Part shown: in pieces, positions 1 through 8,164 of the stretch
How the letters are laid out: each line of letters opens with the position of its first letter
Position numbering within the stretch: the stretch's first letter is position 1
Assembly: GCA_947452535.1 (NCBI GenBank)
Contig: CANGCM010000003.1
Span: 1-64,000 of the forward strand
Reading direction: 5' to 3'
Length of the DNA stretch: 64,000 nt
DNA from: Burkholderiaceae bacterium
Lineage (GTDB): Bacteria > Pseudomonadota > Gammaproteobacteria > Burkholderiales > Burkholderiaceae
Position numbers and translations under genes: made by a program
Notes under the pieces: model-generated
Databases searched by the model: none
What the model saw: only the letters and a program-made list of their open reading frames with translations
What the model was told of the DNA's origin: nothing

Positions 1-1917
1 CAGCTATTGGCTACCGTATCCCATGAAATACGAACTCCAATGACTGCGATCATTGGCTTATCCAAGCTGGGAATGCAATATCAGGACCCAGAAAATCTGA
101 TTAAGTATTTAACGAAGATCCATGATTCATCTGAATCCTTAATCAGAACGCTAGATCATTCTCTAGATTTAACCAAAATTGAAAATGGCAAGCTGGATAT
201 CGAATCCAGGCCATTCAAGATTGATGCAGTCATAGCCGATGTTCAGGGGCTTTTTAAAGGCGCGTCAGATACAAAAGGTTTATTGTTCGACTGCACATTA
301 GAATCCGCCTCTCCCATCATTTTAAATGGAGACATGCATCGCATACGACAAGTGTTAATCAATTTAATTGGTAATGCCATTAAATTTACTTCTAAGGGTA
401 AAGTGAAGCTTTCGGTCATTTGTCAAAAGATAGATCGCAATCATGCAGGGGTTAATTTCGTTGTTGCCGATACTGGTATTGGAATTAAAGAATCTGAAAT
501 TAAAGAGCTCATTAAGCCCTATAACCAAGCCAATATATCCATCGCTCGTATTTATGGTGGCTCGGGTCTGGGACTCTTAATTAGCAATCAGATACTCGCT
601 TTAATGAACTCCAAACTTGAAATTAAGAGCGTCCCTAATTTAGGCACAACATTCTCATTTACCTTAAAACTGCCCTATCTCAATGAACTAGATGGTATTG
701 CAGAAAAAGAAATTATTGCCAGCTCCGAATCGATTGAATTCCAGCTCGTCAATATGCCCATATTGGTGGTTGAAGATAATCTGGTAGTTCAAGAAATGAC
801 TTCTGAATTTCTGACTTTATCTGGTGCACAAGTGGATGTAGCTAGTAATGGCTTAGAGGCATTGCAACTCCTATCCAAAAAAACCTACGCAGCAGTATTA
901 ATGGACACGCAAATGCCGGTAATGGATGGCCTAACTACAGCGATTCAAATTCGTAAACACGAGCACCTCAAGCATCTTCCCATTATTGGCCTGAGTGCCG
1001 GCATCAGCCCTAAGGAGCGAGATGCCTGCCTAGCTAGCGGAATGAATGATTTTCTTTCAAAACCATTCAAACCAATGCAATTAGTGGCTCATCTCAAGTC
1101 ATTGATTGAAAAAACCAAATTTAATCCGATTTTATGTGGCGCAAATATTCTTTTAGTGGATGACAATCTCCTGATTCAACAGACCCTCAGTGAATTGCTG
1201 ACCCTCTCTGGCGCACAAGTGGATGTCGCTAGTAATGGCTTAGAGGCATTGCAGCTGCTGTCCAAAAAACCTTACGCAGCAGTATTAATGGACACGCAAA
1301 TGCCGGTAATGGATGGCTTAACTACGGCGATACAAATTCGTAAACATGAGCATCTCAAGCATCTCCCCATCATTGGCCTGAGTGGCGGCATTAGCTCCAA
1401 GGATCGGGATACCTGCTTAGCCAGTGGAATGAATGATTTTGTGGCCAAAAATACTGACACCACGAATTTAGTCAATATTTTGACTCACTTTATCTCCAAG
1501 AGTAAAGCGTTGCCGGGTATTAAATCTGCCCAAAAAAACAATCCAGTAGAAATCGATTACTCACAAGCCTTGCCTGGTTTTAATCCCCAAGTGATTGCGA
1601 CGCTCAAGCAAAATAAAGTTTTTGAGCGTATAGCTTCCCTTTTTTATCAGCAGACTAGTGAGGTGATGAATGAAATTGATCAGATCATTCATCAAAATGA
1701 TGTCAATGCTTTGCAGCAAAAAATTCACCATTTCAAGAGTTCTGCTGCAGCAATCGGCGCTGATGATTTATTCAAAAAAACAGTCGATTTTGATGATGCC
1801 ATTGGCAGCATCGATAGCAGCATTCCACTAGGCAATCAACTAGGGGAGGAAAATATTCCCTACAAAGAATTCAAGAGTGCGCTGTTGAATGTTCGGCAGT
1901 TAATGGGTAGCATCTGA
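1..1917 (+). CDS. Hybrid sensor histidine kinase, 5' end outside window
   Basis: The gene is cut by the window edge: the first two codons (Gln-Leu) are in frame and the H-box SHEIRTPM follows at once, so any sensor or membrane domain lies upstream. Visible order: HisKA; HATPase with NLIGNAIKF, DTGIGI and GGSGLGLLIS; receiver 1 (about residues 250-370, phosphoacceptor in VLMDTQMP); receiver 2 (about 380-500); a C-terminal HPt domain with HHFKSSA near residue 575. This is a His-Asp-His phosphorelay kinase. The two receivers share an almost identical stretch of about 80 residues. Receiver 2 ends in AKN where receiver 1 has the usual SKPF. The input signal and final target cannot be read here. 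Confidence 0.93.
   Translation, partial: QLLATVSHEIRTPMTAIIGLSKLGMQYQDPENLIKYLTKIHDSSESLIRTLDHSLDLTKIENGKLDIESRPFKIDAVIADVQGLFKGASDTKGLLFDCTLESASPIILNGDMHRIRQVLINLIGNAIKFTSKGKVKLSVICQKIDRNHAGVNFVVADTGIGIKESEIKELIKPYNQANISIARIYGGSGLGLLISNQILALMNSKLEIKSVPNLGTTFSFTLKLPYLNELDGIAEKEIIASSESIEFQLVNMPILVVEDNLVVQEMTSEFLTLSGAQVDVASNGLEALQLLSKKTYAAVLMDTQMPVMDGLTTAIQIRKHEHLKHLPIIGLSAGISPKERDACLASGMNDFLSKPFKPMQLVAHLKSLIEKTKFNPILCGANILLVDDNLLIQQTLSELLTLSGAQVDVASNGLEALQLLSKKPYAAVLMDTQMPVMDGLTTAIQIRKHEHLKHLPIIGLSGGISSKDRDTCLASGMNDFVAKNTDTTNLVNILTHFISKSKALPGIKSAQKNNPVEIDYSQALPGFNPQVIATLKQNKVFERIASLFYQQTSEVMNEIDQIIHQNDVNALQQKIHHFKSSAAAIGADDLFKKTVDFDDAIGSIDSSIPLGNQLGEENIPYKEFKSALLNVRQLMGSI
811..1440 (+). repeat. 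Intragenic direct repeat: duplicated receiver domain
   Basis: The segments starting near 811 and near 1198 (offset 387 bases, 129 codons) match closely for about 240 bases. The shared run VLMDTQMPVMDGLTTAIQIR is identical in both copies and most base differences are silent. This points to recent duplication or gene conversion of one receiver inside the hybrid kinase. Confidence 0.85.
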
Positions 1918-1949
1918 TCAGAAGCTCTGCCGCGCCCAACTGCAAATAT

Positions 1950-2531
1950 CTATTGATTTAATAAATTGAGTTTACCGCCGGTACATGAGTACTTTAATTC
2001 ACGGACAACTGCAGATGAAATGATCTGATTGCTAGGATCTATAGCGCGTAAATTAATAATTAACTTATTTTGCAAATCTAGATAAGTCCCAACTACCACT
2101 TGATTGGCACCAACTTTTAGTTTGTTCGTGAGGTCCGTATTTCTTGTGAGTGAAATCACTCCGGAATCACTTAAGCGAATGTCCTTACCGAATTCCACTT
2201 GTATGACCTTTTTACCTGGTAAGTTCGCCAAATAAGTGCGCAGCATATCACTCATTACTAAAGAATTTTGTTCAGTCTTAAGGGTGTTTACATTCACAAA
2301 ATCAGCGACCAAAAGCACCCCATAATCATCACTAGACTTAAGGTCAAACTTTGGCAAACCATTACTCAACTCTGCCGCCATGTTTTTTATCAAATTACTT
2401 AAATCCGTAGCCTGCAACTTATCTTCAAAAGTTAAGCATTGATTATCACCCCGGTTTTGCGTGCTTGAACAACCAGATAACAAAATGAGTGCTGTCAGAA
2501 GTGATATGAGAGATTTTTGGAGCATAAACAT
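1950..2531 (-). CDS. FlgO-family outer-membrane lipoprotein
   Basis: A 193-residue protein with a lipoprotein signal (hydrophobic stretch ending LLSGC, Cys near residue 21), so it should be lipidated and envelope-anchored. The body (LLVADFVNV..., VVVGTYLDLQNKLIINLRAID) matches the FlgO domain, known from Vibrio as an outer-membrane protein needed for flagellar stability and motility. It sits 10 bases downstream of a second FlgO-like gene on the same strand and next to a large flagellar region, which supports a flagellar role. Start Met1 or Met3 is possible. The role is inferred from family and position. Confidence 0.75.
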   Translation of the reverse strand: MFMLQKSLISLLTALILLSGCSSTQNRGDNQCLTFEDKLQATDLSNLIKNMAAELSNGLPKFDLKSSDDYGVLLVADFVNVNTLKTEQNSLVMSDMLRTYLANLPGKKVIQVEFGKDIRLSDSGVISLTRNTDLTNKLKVGANQVVVGTYLDLQNKLIINLRAIDPSNQIISSAVVRELKYSCTGGKLNLLNQ

Positions 2532-2541
2532 TTAAATAGGA

Positions 2542-3150
2542 TTACTTTGTCAAACTCAATATGGGCATGACCGGTGGCTGTGCAACTAAGGAACTCATCA
2601 ACTGATTTTTTGGAAAAGTAGCCTGGGCAGTTGAGATCACACTACTTGTATGCGCATCAATCATTCGAACATTCAGGATAATTGAATCAGCAGTGATTTG
2701 GTAGGTTCCAGCAATAATTTCTAGTGAAGGTAATGATCCTGGCAGTTTCTTTGGGTCCCTGCTTAAGGCAAATTCTCCAGTAGGTCCGATATAGAGGTCT
2801 CTTGTAAACAAGGGATCAACAATATTCCAGTTACGAATCTGCAATTGATGCATTAAATTAGCGGATGCCAGCTGCCCAAAAGAGGATGTTTCATTTAAAT
2901 TATGGAGAGAAACGAAATTGGCAATCATTAGCCTACTCTTTTGAGGTGCCATTCCCATATTTTTTTCGAGTTGCGTCGCAATCGAGATTACGCCATCCTG
3001 AAATGATTGGGCAACATAAGGTTGTGCCGGTCCCGAGTCACCAGAGTCAAAGAGTCCAGCAATCGATTGACCGCTCAGAATGCCGAGGCTAAGCCCGGCC
3101 AATAAATGCAAACTGAAGCGCCTCACTCTAGATAACCAGTAGTAATCCAT
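2542..3150 (-). CDS. FlgO-family exported protein
   Basis: A 202-residue protein with an N-terminal signal peptide (basic start, then a hydrophobic segment through GLSLGILSGQSIAG) and no obvious lipobox. The mature part has the FlgO pattern: LMIANFVSL, ANLMHQLQIRNWNIVDP, LEIIAGTYQITADSIILNVRMIDA. It resembles the adjacent lipoprotein, so the two are probably paralogues, one lipidated and one soluble or membrane-associated. A purine-rich GAGGTTTTAGG stretch precedes the start. The pair probably forms one operon. Confidence 0.72.
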   Translation of the reverse strand: MDYYWLSRVRRFSLHLLAGLSLGILSGQSIAGLFDSGDSGPAQPYVAQSFQDGVISIATQLEKNMGMAPQKSRLMIANFVSLHNLNETSSFGQLASANLMHQLQIRNWNIVDPLFTRDLYIGPTGEFALSRDPKKLPGSLPSLEIIAGTYQITADSIILNVRMIDAHTSSVISTAQATFPKNQLMSSLVAQPPVMPILSLTK

Positions 3151-3309
3151 CCTAAAACCTCTATTTAATTAAGCGCCAAAATCAGCAATTGACCGACTTG
3201 CGACAATAGTCGACCCGATCTCACAACAATGTTTCGATAAACTACTCATCATGTTCAATTACGGCCAAAATCCCCGTTTCATGAGTGCTGCCACCAGAAT
3301 ATTGAGAAT

Positions 3310-4065
3310 ATGCGACTTTCCCCGGCATTAATTGCCCTTTTTATTGGATGTTTAACGGCTGGGCTTTCCTTAATACTTCAGGAAATTTCCCTAAATTACT
3401 TGCCTGCAGCCCTACCAGAGGTCTTTTTTTTGCTATTTCAGGGTTTTGTTGCCACCATTCTTGCAAGAATGTTTAGGTTGGCGATCTGGTGGCAATGGAT
3501 TCTCTTCATTTTCCCATTGGCTATCTGGCTCGCACTCATGCTTGATTTAACTCCTAGCCTATTTTTTGGTGGATTTCTCCTGTTTGCACTGATGTACTGG
3601 TCTGTATTTCTGACGCAAGTGCCCTACTACCCCTCCAGCAATTCAGCATGCGATGTGGTTGCTGGACTCATAGACCACGACAAAAGGCTGGAAATTATTG
3701 AAATTGGCAGTGGTTTGGGGGGATTTAGCATTCGGCTGGCCAAATTGCATCCAAAATCGAGCTATTTGGGCATAGAGATTGCACCTTTACCCTTCCTCAT
3801 TAGCCTGATTCGATCAAAATACCAGCGTTCTGCAGTGCGTTTTAGACTGGGAAATTATGAAAAAGTAGATTTGGCTCACTTTAATCTCGTGTTTGCCTAT
3901 CTTTCACCGGCTGCTATGCCAAAACTGTACGAGCAATGTAAAGCGCAAATGAAAGCGGGCTCAATCTTGGTTAGTCATGAGTTTATTGTTCCAGGAGTGA
4001 AACCCAGCGCTACCTTAAAATCGGATCGGGACTCCAAAATCACCTACACCTACGAGATGGTCTAA
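3310..4065 (+). CDS. Membrane-anchored class I SAM methyltransferase-like protein
   Basis: The first ~100 residues hold about three hydrophobic segments (ALIALFIGCLTAGLSLIL; PEVFFLLFQGFVATILA; a long run around residues 58-100). A soluble domain follows with the SAM-binding motif EIGSGLGGFSIRLA near residue 138 and an acidic residue at the end of strand 2 (YLGIEIAP). The rest (NLVFAYLSPAAMPKLYEQC) fits a Rossmann methyltransferase. Substrate unknown. No strong ribosome-binding site precedes the start. It is divergent from the FlgO pair and 107 bases ahead of motA, so a link with motility is positional only. Confidence 0.7.
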   Translation: MRLSPALIALFIGCLTAGLSLILQEISLNYLPAALPEVFFLLFQGFVATILARMFRLAIWWQWILFIFPLAIWLALMLDLTPSLFFGGFLLFALMYWSVFLTQVPYYPSSNSACDVVAGLIDHDKRLEIIEIGSGLGGFSIRLAKLHPKSSYLGIEIAPLPFLISLIRSKYQRSAVRFRLGNYEKVDLAHFNLVFAYLSPAAMPKLYEQCKAQMKAGSILVSHEFIVPGVKPSATLKSDRDSKITYTYEMV

Positions 4066-4172
4066 AACACGGACTTTTCCAAAGAATAATGCCCTAAAGT
4101 GAGCTTATTCAAGGAATTGAGATGTATATATTTTAGTATTCTTCTTTATTCATATTTAAAAAGGGGCAGTCA

Positions 4173-5036
4173 ATGTTTGTATTAATTGGCTACGGAATTG
4201 TTATTTTTGCCATTTTCGGCGGCTTTGTTATGGCCGGCGGTCACCTGGCTGCTCTTTTACAGCCCATTGAATTATTGATGATCTTTGGTGGCGCTGCGGG
4301 CGCCTTCCTAGTCGGAAATGATTCCAAAACTATTCGCGCAACCATTAAGGTATTGCCAACGGTCATTCAAGGCTCGCAATATTCCAAAAGGCTGTACATG
4401 GATCTGCTGGCAATGATGTTTGAGATTCTGACCAAAATCCGTAAAGATGGAATGATGTCAATTGAAAAGGATGTTGAAAATCCTGAAAATAGCGTCGTCT
4501 TCGGAAAATATCCCAAGCTTCTGAAGGATCATCATCTCATTGATTTTATTTGTGATTACCTGCGCCTGATGTTATCGGGGAATATGGATGCCTTCCAAAT
4601 TGAAAATCTCATGGATAACGATATCGAGACGCACGATGCCGAAGGCCATACGGTTACCCATGCGATTGCCAGAATGGCCGATGGTATGCCTGCTTTCGGA
4701 ATCGTAGCTGCGGTGATGGGTGTAGTTCACACCATGGAATCTGTAGGCTCAGTACCTCCAGCAGCCTTGGGAGCCTTGATTGCTCAGGCTCTGGTGGGAA
4801 CCTTCTTGGGCATTCTGTTGGGCTATGGATTTATTGGGCCGCTCGCCACACTACTGGAACAAAAACATAGTGAAGCGAGCAAGATGTTGCAAACCACTAA
4901 AGTGATCATGATTGCAAGTCTGAATGGATATGCACCAACGATCGCTGTAGAGTTTGGGCGCAAGGTACTCTACTCCACTGAACGTCCTGGATTTATTGAG
5001 CTTGAGGATCATATTAAAGAAGCTAGAACAAAGTAA
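4173..5036 (+). CDS. motA: Flagellar stator protein MotA
   Basis: At 287 residues this has normal MotA length and layout: two N-terminal membrane helices, a large cytoplasmic loop with charged residues (residues ~60-170), then two helices including PAFGIVAAVMGVVHTM and ALVGTFLGILLGYGF. It forms the proton channel with MotB and pushes on FliG. AAAAAGGGGC supplies the ribosome-binding site. motB follows 25 bases downstream. A second, distinct motA-type gene lies at 13914, so the cell may use two stators. Confidence 0.96.
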   Translation: MFVLIGYGIVIFAIFGGFVMAGGHLAALLQPIELLMIFGGAAGAFLVGNDSKTIRATIKVLPTVIQGSQYSKRLYMDLLAMMFEILTKIRKDGMMSIEKDVENPENSVVFGKYPKLLKDHHLIDFICDYLRLMLSGNMDAFQIENLMDNDIETHDAEGHTVTHAIARMADGMPAFGIVAAVMGVVHTMESVGSVPPAALGALIAQALVGTFLGILLGYGFIGPLATLLEQKHSEASKMLQTTKVIMIASLNGYAPTIAVEFGRKVLYSTERPGFIELEDHIKEARTK

Positions 5037-5061
5037 GTTCTTGAAACTACTTTAAACAGAT

Positions 5062-5994
5062 ATGGCTGACGATAAACCCCTCATTGTTGTAAAAAGAAAG
5101 CGTAAGGTTGCTGCTGCAGCCCACGGAGGCGCCTGGAAAATTGCTTATGCCGACTTTGTAACGGCAATGATGGCGTTTTTTCTGTTGTTATGGCTTTTGT
5201 CTTCCAGCGTCTCTAAAAGAGATTTGGAAGGTATTGCAGGCTATTTCAAAACCCCAATTGAGAAAATCTTTGTCAGCGGTGAAAACAAATCGGGAACGAG
5301 CAGCGTAGTGCCGGGTGGAGGTCAAGATCTCACCAGAAAAGAAGGCGAAGTCATGAAAGGCACGGCTGAGTTTCAGGTCAAGCCCTCTGATAAGTCCAAG
5401 GGTCAGCAAAAGTTACTAGATGAAGCGGGTTTAAACGCACTCAAAGATAAAATTGAGAAAACGTTGCAAGAAAAACCTCAATATCAAAACTATAAGAAGC
5501 AGGTTCTCATCGATATCACAGATCAGGGTCTTAGAATCCAAATCGTTGATGACTTGAAAAGGCCGATGTTTGCTCTTTCTAGCCCTGAATTAGAGCCTTT
5601 TGCTAGAGCCATCATGCGTGCAGTAGGATCTTCTTTGAACGGCATTAGCAATAAAGTGAGTCTCTCCGGCCATACAGATGCCATTCCGTTTTCAGACGGG
5701 CCAGCCTCCTATAGCAACTGGGAGTTATCTACAGATCGCGCCAATGCATCTCGCAGGGAGTTGGTCATGGGCGGCATGGATGAGGGCAAGGTCCTTGAGG
5801 TGGTAGGACTTGGGTCAGCAGTCCTTTATGACAAAACCAATCCAATTAACCCAATTAATCGCAGAATTTCGATCATTATTCTCAATAAGAAAACCCAAGA
5901 CCGCATTGAAAAGAGTGTGCCTGTAATAACAAATAACACAGAGGCCACCAAACAGGCCATCCAAGAGTCCGGGGCCCAGCAAATCAAGAAGTAG
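5062..5994 (+). CDS. motB: Flagellar stator protein MotB
   Basis: A 310-residue inner-membrane protein. A basic N-terminus leads into one membrane helix carrying the proton-binding Asp31 (YADFVTAMMAFFLLLWLL). A periplasmic OmpA-like peptidoglycan-binding domain follows at about residues 155-280 (LSGHTDAIPF, NWELSTDRA, NRRISIII). The stretch after the helix corresponds to the plug and linker. It pairs with MotA encoded directly upstream and anchors the stator to the cell wall. Confidence 0.96.
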   Translation: MADDKPLIVVKRKRKVAAAAHGGAWKIAYADFVTAMMAFFLLLWLLSSSVSKRDLEGIAGYFKTPIEKIFVSGENKSGTSSVVPGGGQDLTRKEGEVMKGTAEFQVKPSDKSKGQQKLLDEAGLNALKDKIEKTLQEKPQYQNYKKQVLIDITDQGLRIQIVDDLKRPMFALSSPELEPFARAIMRAVGSSLNGISNKVSLSGHTDAIPFSDGPASYSNWELSTDRANASRRELVMGGMDEGKVLEVVGLGSAVLYDKTNPINPINRRISIIILNKKTQDRIEKSVPVITNNTEATKQAIQESGAQQIKK

Positions 5995-6005
5995 CTCTAT
6001 TAATC

Positions 6006-6023
6006 AGCCTTATTTAGGCTTTT
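6006..6023 (+). terminator. Possible weak terminator after motB
   Basis: AGCCT-TATTT-AGGCT forms a 5-bp stem followed by a short T run. It lies 12 bases after the motB stop. The stem is short, so it may only attenuate. Confidence 0.3.
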
Positions 6024-6081
6024 GATAGATGTCCTCCTGAATTATCTTATCCATATCTATTCATGATTGAGATAAGACAGC

Positions 6082-8043
6082 ATGTCAAAAATTAAATTAA
6101 GTGCAAGTACACCGCAATTTTCGAACTTATTGGCGGGGTTTGCTAATTTCTCATGGAATCTACCGAACATTAAATTACCCACCCTGAGCACTAAAGATAG
6201 TGCCAATGGAATCATGGGGATGGTGATTGCTGGATATACGGTCTTGATGCTGATCGGTACATATGGCCTTTATACCTATCAGAATAACGCGCAGTCTTTA
6301 TATCAAAACCGACTCATGACGATCAAGAACCTGGATGACGCCAGCGAATTGATACAAAAAACGGATCTCATGATGAAGAACGTCATTTACGATGCCGCCA
6401 AGGGCAAGCAAAAATCCTTAGGCGCCATTGATGGCCTCATTGCAAGTAATACATTGCAGTTGAGTGGGCTCAAAAATACTAATCAATTCCCAGCAAAAGG
6501 TGTTCAAGAAAAAGAGGTGCTAGAGGCATACACTGGCGCATATTCAGAATGGATAAACGCCGATTTAAAGGGCGCACAGTCTGCCATCATTGCTAATAAT
6601 ATTGGGCTGGCATCTCAAATCTACAACAACTCTGGGGATATGATTGCCATCCTCGATCAAAATGCCAAAGCCCTGATCAAAATTCAATATGAAGAAAGCA
6701 GAAAAGATGCGTCGCAGGGAAAGGGCTATCTCTATTTTTTCATTGTCTTTGGGGCACTGATCAGTATTTTCTCCGTGATCGCAGTAATCTATTTACTCAG
6801 CAATTCAAAAAGAATGTTGGATCTGCATCTAGGGGCTGATCCAGAGGAGTTACTAGAGGCTGCAGGACATGTCGCTAGTGGAGATCTTCACTTTCCGATT
6901 AAGACGCGTAAAGGCGACCACAGCAGCGTACTAGCGGCAATCAAAGCGCTCCAAGAAGAATTTAGATTATTCCTGCTTGATACAGAAATTTTGAATAAAT
7001 CCATGTCTCAAGGCAAGAATTTAGGCAGAAGAAATATAGAGCAGCATCAAGGTGAATTCCAAAATCTAGCTAAAGAGCTCAATTCGTCGATTGATTATTC
7101 CCTTAGCTTTGGCCAGGAGTCTGAGAAAAAGTATAAGGAAATAGCCCGGTACTTCAGCAGCACAAACGAAGAGATTCAAGAGCTATTGAAGACCGTACAA
7201 AATAAAAATCTCAGCAAAAGGCTGCTGCTTGGAGCTGACGGTGAGAATGATTCACCTGCGGCAAGTACCATTAATCACATTTTAGATTTAACAGAAGATC
7301 TTTTAACTAAGGTCAGAAGCCATACTAGTGAGGCTGAGAGTGCTGGCGAAGAAATTGTGATCCTTCAGGAAAAATTGCGCTCGGTATCCGACGAGCAAAG
7401 ATCCATTATTGGGGAGTCAAAAAATAGCCTCGATAAAGTAAGCTCCTTAAATAAGACGAGCGCTAGGAGCCTGAAGTCTATTCATAATCGTGCCGTTGAA
7501 GCCTCTAAATCAATCCTTGAAATTTACAAGAAAATTGACTCATTTCATCTCAAACAGATTGAGACTGCTAAAAAGAGTGGCAAGGAGGTCACCGTCCTAT
7601 CCCCTCTAGACAATATTAGCTTTACCAGCCTAGACAGTGGTAACACAGCAATCCTCAAAAAAGATACCAAAAAGTCGTTAACAAAAGATGATATTGAGAG
7701 TCTTAATGAAATGGCTGGTGGCCTTAAGCAAATTATTGAGACTTTGGATGGAATCGCTAAAGATGGCTCAAAAATACTATTAAACAACGTCGAGCAAAAC
7801 AATAGCCTTTCCGTAAGTTACTCAGGTTTAGTAAAAATAGACCATACCATCGAGAAAAGCGATCAACTTTCAACCTTAAGCCTAAAAAATAAGACATCCA
7901 ATCTCAATGATTTGGCAGCAGGCTTTATTTTGAAAGTGGATATCGAAAAACTAGAAAAAGAGAAGCGGGACGCTGAAGCTAAAAATGCCGCAGAGCAAGA
8001 AATTCTGAAGGTAAAAGAAGATACGGATTGGGAGCTGTATTAA
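6082..8043 (+). CDS. Degenerate chemoreceptor-like membrane protein
   Basis: A 653-residue protein with chemoreceptor topology: TM1 about residues 43-65, a ~150-residue periplasmic helical domain like a four-helix-bundle ligand domain, TM2 about 215-239, then a HAMP-like stretch (LGADPEELLEAAGHVASGDL) typical of Burkholderiales receptors. The cytoplasmic part is long and helical, but I cannot find the conserved signalling hairpin (the QTNLLALNAAIEAARAGE-type tip) needed for CheA/CheW contact. The protein ends in DWELY, which fits the aromatic-xx-aromatic CheR/CheB docking tail seen at receptor C-termini. It sits between motB and flhB. It may be a decayed receptor or a motor-associated sensor; function unknown. 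Confidence 0.6.
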   Translation: MSKIKLSASTPQFSNLLAGFANFSWNLPNIKLPTLSTKDSANGIMGMVIAGYTVLMLIGTYGLYTYQNNAQSLYQNRLMTIKNLDDASELIQKTDLMMKNVIYDAAKGKQKSLGAIDGLIASNTLQLSGLKNTNQFPAKGVQEKEVLEAYTGAYSEWINADLKGAQSAIIANNIGLASQIYNNSGDMIAILDQNAKALIKIQYEESRKDASQGKGYLYFFIVFGALISIFSVIAVIYLLSNSKRMLDLHLGADPEELLEAAGHVASGDLHFPIKTRKGDHSSVLAAIKALQEEFRLFLLDTEILNKSMSQGKNLGRRNIEQHQGEFQNLAKELNSSIDYSLSFGQESEKKYKEIARYFSSTNEEIQELLKTVQNKNLSKRLLLGADGENDSPAASTINHILDLTEDLLTKVRSHTSEAESAGEEIVILQEKLRSVSDEQRSIIGESKNSLDKVSSLNKTSARSLKSIHNRAVEASKSILEIYKKIDSFHLKQIETAKKSGKEVTVLSPLDNISFTSLDSGNTAILKKDTKKSLTKDDIESLNEMAGGLKQIIETLDGIAKDGSKILLNNVEQNNSLSVSYSGLVKIDHTIEKSDQLSTLSLKNKTSNLNDLAAGFILKVDIEKLEKEKRDAEAKNAAEQEILKVKEDTDWELY

Positions 8044-8066
8044 GCATCAAAAGCTCAGCCACAAGA

Positions 8067-8086
8067 GGGAATAGTGAGCTATTCCC
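8067..8086. repeat. Perfect 8-bp inverted repeat between receptor-like gene and flhB
   Basis: GGGAATAG-TGAG-CTATTCCC is a perfect stem with a 4-base loop, followed by a C run rather than a T run. It lies 24 bases after the receptor-like gene and about 80 bases before flhB. It could be an RNA processing or stability element, or an operator. It does not look like a classical terminator. Confidence 0.5.
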
Positions 8087-8164
8087 CCCCCTATTCTCAG
8101 GATTCAGACCCAAGCCACTGATGGAAAATAAGTCATTATCCCTACAAATGTATTGAGGTAGCTG

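Noticed and set aside
6045-6077. TCTTATC/GATAAGA inverted repeat before the receptor-like gene
   Set aside because: The arms are 19 bases apart and A+T-rich, so chance pairing is likely; no promoter boxes fit around it.
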